In this document: in pieces, positions 60,300-64,000 of the stretch | Numbering within the stretch: position 1 is the stretch's first letter | Layout: each line of letters opens with the position of its first letter | Source: Albimonas sp963977235 | GTDB taxonomy: Bacteria > Pseudomonadota > Alphaproteobacteria > Rhodobacterales > Rhodobacteraceae | Direction of reading: 5' to 3' | Length of the DNA stretch: 64,000 nt | Assembly: GCF_963977235.1 (NCBI RefSeq) | Contig: NZ_CAXBOD010000004.1 | Location: 62,001-126,000 of the forward strand | The notes under the pieces: model-generated | Told to the model about the DNA's origin: nothing | What the model saw: the letters and a program-made list of their open reading frames with translations, nothing else | Databases searched by the model: none | Position numbers and translations under genes: made by a program

Positions 60300-61259
60300 A
60301 TGATCGGCATGATGATCGTGGCGCTGGCCCCCACCGCCCTGCTGATCGGGCTCGGCCATGTCCTGCGCTGGCGCACCGCGCTCTTGCCCGAGGCGTTCTG
60401 GCCGCCGGCCGAGAAGCTCGCCTATTTCGTGCTGCTGCCGGCGCTGATCGTGCACGGGCTGGCGACCGCGGACCTCTCGCAGGTGCCCGTCGGCGCCATG
60501 GTCGCGGCCATCGGCCTGCCGCTGCTGGCGACCGGCGGGGCGCTCGCGCTCGCGCGGCGGCCGCTGGGGATCGAGCCGGCGGCCTTCACCTCGGTCTTCC
60601 AGGGCGGCGTCAGATTCAACAACTACGTCGGCGTCACCGCCGCGCTGGCGCTGTTCGGGCCGCAGGGGGCGGCCCTCTCGGCCATCGCCATCGCCACCAT
60701 CGTGCCGACCGCCAACATATTGTGCGTCACGGTCTTCGCCCGCTACGTCCCCGGCGGCGCCTCGGGCGAGGGTAGCGCCGTGGGGCAGGCCAGCCTCCTG
60801 CACACGCTCAAGCTGCTGTCGCGCAACCCGCTGATCCTCGCCTGCGCGCTGGGCATCGCGCTGCACGCCTTCCACCTCGGCCTGCCGCCCGGCGTCGAGG
60901 GCTTTTTCCGCGCGCTCGGCCAAGCCGCCCTGCCGCTGGGCCTGCTGTGCGTGGGCGCCGCGCTCGATCGCGAGTCGCTCGGCCGCTCGCCGCGGCTCGC
61001 CGTCATCGCCTCGGTCGCCAAGTTCGGGGTGCTGCCGCTGCTGACCGCGCTGGGCTGCCTCGCCTTCGGACTGACCGGAGCGCCGGCGATGCTGGCGGTG
61101 CTGTTCAACGCCCTGCCGACGGCCTCGTCCTCCTATGTGCTCGCCCGCCAGCTCGGCGGCGACGCGCCGCTGATGGCGAGCCTGGTGGCCACCCAGACCG
61201 TGATCGCGGCGGTGACCGTGCCGCTCGCGATGCTCGCCGCCCAGGCGCTGTTCGCATGA
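60300..61259 (+). CDS. AEC-family (auxin efflux carrier type) transporter
   Basis: 319-residue inner-membrane protein with about ten hydrophobic helices in the two-bundle AEC pattern. Family blocks: LLPALIVHGLA in helix 2, FQGGVRFNNYVGVTAALALF (about 100-119), RNPLILACALGIALH and the C-terminal NALPTASSSYVLARQLGGD. The family moves organic anions such as malonate or malate. Ligand unknown. The TetR gene overlaps its stop by four bases, so the regulator probably governs export of its own effector (inference). Confidence 0.9.
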   Translation: MIGMMIVALAPTALLIGLGHVLRWRTALLPEAFWPPAEKLAYFVLLPALIVHGLATADLSQVPVGAMVAAIGLPLLATGGALALARRPLGIEPAAFTSVFQGGVRFNNYVGVTAALALFGPQGAALSAIAIATIVPTANILCVTVFARYVPGGASGEGSAVGQASLLHTLKLLSRNPLILACALGIALHAFHLGLPPGVEGFFRALGQAALPLGLLCVGAALDRESLGRSPRLAVIASVAKFGVLPLLTALGCLAFGLTGAPAMLAVLFNALPTASSSYVLARQLGGDAPLMASLVATQTVIAAVTVPLAMLAAQALFA

Positions 61260-61900
61260 CCGGAACGCCCGAGCCCCCCCGCCGCCGCGGCCGCCCGCCG
61301 CGCGACCAAGCCCGCCAGACGCAGGCGCGCGACAAGCTCCTGCGCGCGGGCGTCGCGATGCTGACCGAGCGGAGCTTTGGCGCCGTGGGTCTCGACGAGG
61401 TTCTCTCGGCGGTGGGCGTGCCCAAGGGCAGCTTCTACCACTACTTCGGCTCCAAGGCCGACTTCGGCCTGGCGCTGATCGAGGCCTACGCCGCGTATTT
61501 CGCCCGGAAGCTCGACCGCTGGTTCCTCGATGAGAGCCTGACGCCGCTGGCCCGCCTGCGCGCCTTCGTCGAGGACGCCCGCGCCGGCATGGAGCGCCAC
61601 CACTGGCGCCGCGGCTGCCTCGTGGGCAATCTCGGCCAGGAGATCGGGACCCTCCCCGAGTCGTTCCGCGACGCGCTTCGCGCCGTGCTCGCCGACTGGG
61701 AGGCGCGCACCGCCCGCCTGCTGGAGGCCGCCCGCGCCGCCGGCGAGATCGCGCCCTCGGCCGACCCCGCCCGCCTCGCCCTGCACTTCTGGATCGGGTG
61801 GGAGGGGGCGGTCCTGCGCGCGAAGCTCGAGCAGGGGCCCGACCCGCTCGACCGCTTCGCGGAGGGCTTCCTCGAGATGATCGAGCGTCCCGGGGCCTGA
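61256..61900 (+). CDS. TetR-family regulator (AcuR/NemR-like)
   Basis: 214 residues. Basic N-terminus RRRGRPPRDQARQTQARDKL, helix-turn-helix at about 28-70 (AVGLDEVLSAVGVPKGSFYH then YFGSKADFGLALIEAY), and an effector domain with GCLVGNLGQEIGTLPESFRD. This C-domain pattern is that of NemR/AcuR-type repressors, whose members sense electrophiles or acrylate. Given the AcuI-like gene 2 kb upstream, acrylate sensing is a reasonable guess (inference). Translationally coupled to the AEC transporter; convergent with the LacI gene seven bases on. Confidence 0.86.
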   Translation: MTGTPEPPRRRGRPPRDQARQTQARDKLLRAGVAMLTERSFGAVGLDEVLSAVGVPKGSFYHYFGSKADFGLALIEAYAAYFARKLDRWFLDESLTPLARLRAFVEDARAGMERHHWRRGCLVGNLGQEIGTLPESFRDALRAVLADWEARTARLLEAARAAGEIAPSADPARLALHFWIGWEGAVLRAKLEQGPDPLDRFAEGFLEMIERPGA

Positions 61901-61907
61901 GCCGCGC

Positions 61908-62918
61908 TCAGCGCCGGGTGCTGTCGCGCTCGATCAGCTCGAAGCCGAGGTCCACGTTCATCTCCGCCGGCCGGCGCCCGGCGATGCGCTCGACCAGCAT
62001 CTCGATGCCCAGCCGCCCCATCTGGTAGCGCCGCGTCTGCACCGAGGTGATCGAGGGCACGGCCGCGGCCATCATCTCGAGGTCGTTGAACCCCATGATC
62101 CCGAAGTCCCGCGGCACCGCGATCCCGCGCGCCTGACACTCGAACAGCGCGCCCAGCGCCAGGTCGTCGTTGGCGCAGAACAGCGCGTCGAGCCCCGGTT
62201 CGGCGTCGATCAGCTGCGCGGCGAGCCTGCGCCCCATCGCGGCCGAGGACGGCTGGGGCGAGATCGCCTCGAGCCACGGCAACCCCGCTTCGTCGAGCGC
62301 GGCGCGCCAGCCCTCCCGCCGGCGCATCAGGCGGGGGTCCATGCGCGCGCCCAGCACCCCGATGCGTCGGTAGCCGCGGCTCAGCAGATGGCGCACCGCC
62401 GCCTGCGCCGCGTCGAAATGCGAGAACCCCAGGATCATGTCGATCGGGTCGGCGCCCTTCTCCATGATCTGCACGATGGGAAAGCCGGCGCGCTCCAGCA
62501 GGGCGCGGGTGGCGGGGGTCTGGTCGATGCCGGTCAGCAGCATCGCCGCCGGCCGCTGCGAGGCGAACAGCGGCGCCAGGCGCGCCTCCTCCTCGGGGTC
62601 GTAGCGGGTGTTGCCGATCTGGATCTGGAAGCCGGTGTCGGCCACCCCGTCGTAGATGCCCTGCAGCACGTCGGCGTAGACGTTGTTGGTCAGGCTCGGC
62701 AGGATCACCCCGATCACGTCCGAGCGGCCCGAGGCGAGGATCCGCGCCTGCGGGTCGGGCACGTAGTTCAGCTCGGCCACCGCCGCCGCGATCCGCTCGC
62801 GCGTGGCGGGCGAGACCTGGTCGGGTCGGCGCAGCGCGCGCGACACGGTGATCGCCCCCACGCCGGCCAGCGCCGCCACGTCGGCGAGCGTCGGGCGGCC
62901 CGAGCGTCGCTGGCTCAT
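61908..62918 (-). CDS. LacI-family transcriptional regulator (GntR-like)
   Basis: 336 residues. DNA-binding domain LADVAALAGVGAITVSRALR (about 11-30) with the hinge VAELNYVPDPQARILASGRS, and an effector domain with VIGVILPSLTNNVYADVLQG typical of the gluconate-repressor (GntR) branch of LacI proteins. Strong ribosome site AAGGAGG before the ATG. Divergent from the TRAP binding-protein gene with two operator-like palindromes in between, so it probably represses that operon in the absence of a sugar acid (inference). Confidence 0.9.
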   Translation of the reverse strand: MSQRRSGRPTLADVAALAGVGAITVSRALRRPDQVSPATRERIAAAVAELNYVPDPQARILASGRSDVIGVILPSLTNNVYADVLQGIYDGVADTGFQIQIGNTRYDPEEEARLAPLFASQRPAAMLLTGIDQTPATRALLERAGFPIVQIMEKGADPIDMILGFSHFDAAQAAVRHLLSRGYRRIGVLGARMDPRLMRRREGWRAALDEAGLPWLEAISPQPSSAAMGRRLAAQLIDAEPGLDALFCANDDLALGALFECQARGIAVPRDFGIMGFNDLEMMAAAVPSITSVQTRRYQMGRLGIEMLVERIAGRRPAEMNVDLGFELIERDSTRR

Positions 62919-63050
62919 TCCCCCCTCCTTCGCGCCGCCGCGTCCATCTCCGCTTCCCTCCCCGCCGCTCGTCCAGAGCGGGTTCGACCATCCTGCTCAT
63001 CGCCCTAGCTTTGTCGACAGACGCCGTCGCCGCGGCGAAAGCCGGGGTCA

Positions 63051-63096
63051 TTGACAGCATGACAGCGCTATCATAGCGTCATGACAGCGCTGTCAC
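63051..63096 (+). promoter_or_regulatory. TRAP operon promoter with two LacI-type operators
   Basis: TTGACA (63051-63056), 17-base spacer, TAGCGT (63074-63079). Operator 1 ATGACAGCGCTATCAT (63059-63074) lies in the spacer; operator 2 ATGACAGCGCTGTCAC (63081-63096) lies at the start point. The palindromes are 22 bases apart, about two helical turns, so two dimers could bind one face. The central GCGC and ATGA arms fit LacI/GntR-type operators. Confidence 0.75.
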
Positions 63097-63190
63097 AAGG
63101 AAGTTGACGCGTGATTCCCGCGGTCAGGAAGGGCCGGGGGGACGCCGGTCCGTCGGCCCGGTGCCGAGGATCCCAAGGGAGGACATCGAG

Positions 63191-64000
63191 ATGATGTGGA
63201 TGAAAGCCGCGCTTGCGGCGAGCTCGATCGCGCTGATCGCCGGCTCGGCGGCGGCGCAGGAATATTCGTTCCGGTTCCAGTCCAGCGACCCGGCCGGCAA
63301 CCCGAACTTCGTGATGCAGCAGAAGTGGACCGAGATCGTCGCCGAGAAGACCGACGGCGCCATCGAGATCGAGCTTCTGCCCGTGGAATCCCTCGTCGCC
63401 CACAACGAGACGCAGGACGCGATCGCGGCCGGCATCCTCGACGGGCACATCACCGACGTCTCCTACTTCGCGGGCAAGGACCCGGCCTTCGGCCTGATCG
63501 CGAACCCCGTCGGCGCCTATTCCGACCCCCAGGAGATGTTCGACTTCATCTACGAAGGCGGCGGCATGGAGCTGATGCGCGAGCTCGAGGCCCCCTACGG
63601 CCTGCAGTTCATCGGCCCGACCTCGCCCGGCCTCGAGGCCTTCGTCTCCAAGGTCCCGCTCGAGGGGGTCGCCGACCTGCAGGGCCTGAAGCTGCGCGCC
63701 CCCGAGGGGCTGGTGCAGAACGTCTTCGCCGCGGCCGGCGCGGCGCCGGTGAACCTGCCGGGCTCGGAGGTCTTCACCTCGCTCGACAAGGGCGTGATCG
63801 AGGCGGCCGACTACAACGTCTTCTCGACCAACCAGGCCCAGGGCCTGCATGACGTCGCCACCCACCCCGTCTATCCCGGCTTCCACTCCCTGCCGCTGAT
63901 CGAGATCTCGATGAGCAAGGCCAAGTGGGACGAGCTGTCGCCCGAGCTGCAGACCGCGCTCGAGGAGTCGGTCAAGGAATTCGGCCAGCTCCAGACCGCC
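63191..64000 (+). CDS. TRAP transporter substrate-binding protein (DctP family), 3'-truncated by the window
   Basis: 270 residues are visible; the frame is open to the window end. A Sec signal peptide (about 1-23, ending GSAAAQ) is followed by YSFRFQSSDPAGNPNFVMQQ. DctP landmarks: EIVAEKTDGAIEIELLPV, LQGLKLRAPEGLVQNVFAAA (family: LxGLKIRxPxS), the ligand-carboxylate Arg in LKLRAP, and GSEVFTSLDKGVIEAADY. The ligand is probably a carboxylate such as a sugar acid, in keeping with the GntR-like LacI regulator alongside. Membrane subunits should follow beyond the window. Confidence 0.92.
   Translation, partial: MMWMKAALAASSIALIAGSAAAQEYSFRFQSSDPAGNPNFVMQQKWTEIVAEKTDGAIEIELLPVESLVAHNETQDAIAAGILDGHITDVSYFAGKDPAFGLIANPVGAYSDPQEMFDFIYEGGGMELMRELEAPYGLQFIGPTSPGLEAFVSKVPLEGVADLQGLKLRAPEGLVQNVFAAAGAAPVNLPGSEVFTSLDKGVIEAADYNVFSTNQAQGLHDVATHPVYPGFHSLPLIEISMSKAKWDELSPELQTALEESVKEFGQLQTA

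Overview
The window looks like chromosomal DNA of a very GC-rich alphaproteobacterium, most likely of the Rhodobacterales/Rhodobacteraceae. This is inferred from gene content: a BluB gene behind a cobalamin riboswitch, an AcuI-type reductase, TRAP, peptide-type and sugar ABC importers, many CoA-ester enzymes, and third-position GC bias strong enough to hold long antisense frames open. I see no rRNA, tRNA, CRISPR array, transposase, integrase or phage gene. It reads as catabolic chromosome: operons for acyl-CoA, polyol and sulfate-ester use, each with its own regulator.

Region 1 (1-4340, plus): end of an acyl-CoA/beta-oxidation operon (3-hydroxyacyl-CoA dehydrogenase cut by the window edge, CaiD-like enoyl-CoA hydratase, VOC protein, two short-chain dehydrogenases). 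Region 2 (18067-4475, minus): a 13.6 kb co-directional run of a peptide-type ABC importer (two ATPases, two paralogous binding proteins, two permeases), a 1107-aa single-chain biotin-dependent acyl-CoA carboxylase, a second free carboxyltransferase, and a last gene whose N-terminus closely resembles a eukaryotic RGS domain. Region 3 (18461-30961, plus): a TetR regulator and CoA-ester genes (double-domain CaiB/BaiF CoA-transferase, crotonase, ACAD10/11-like phosphotransferase and acyl-CoA dehydrogenase pair, MDR oxidoreductase, patatin-like lipase, second CoA-transferase). Matching palindromes fill the -35/-10 spacers of candidate promoters for the TetR gene and the CoA-transferase operon.

Region 4 (31022-33680): bluB under a cobalamin riboswitch (minus), and a GlcD/D-lactate-dehydrogenase type FAD enzyme (plus). 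Region 5 (33754-42307, plus): a LacI-family regulator, then a sugar/polyol ABC importer (binding protein, two permeases, 64-aa membrane protein, two ATPases) ending in a DhaK-DhaL dihydroxyacetone-kinase-type enzyme. The layout recalls the rhizobial GlpSTPQV glycerol importer. Three similar operator-like palindromes lie before the regulator and the importer.

Region 6 (42527-53688, plus): two secreted type I sulfatases and a secreted HAD phosphatase, then directly a MoxR/Bat module (MoxR ATPase, DUF58, DUF4381, VWA/BatA, VWA-TPR/BatBC, BatD) with overlapping stops and starts. I propose this module as a maturation or quality-control machine for the secreted sulfatases; this is the best candidate system in the window, together with the RGS protein. 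Region 7 (53829-64000): SMP-30 lactonase, alpha/beta hydrolase, a SARP/BTAD regulator fused to an alpha/beta hydrolase, an AcuI reductase, two AhpD-like proteins, an AEC exporter with an AcuR-like TetR regulator, and a GntR-like LacI regulator divergent from a TRAP binding protein cut by the window end, with two operator palindromes between them.

All identifications are by eye from motifs and family knowledge; no database search was run.
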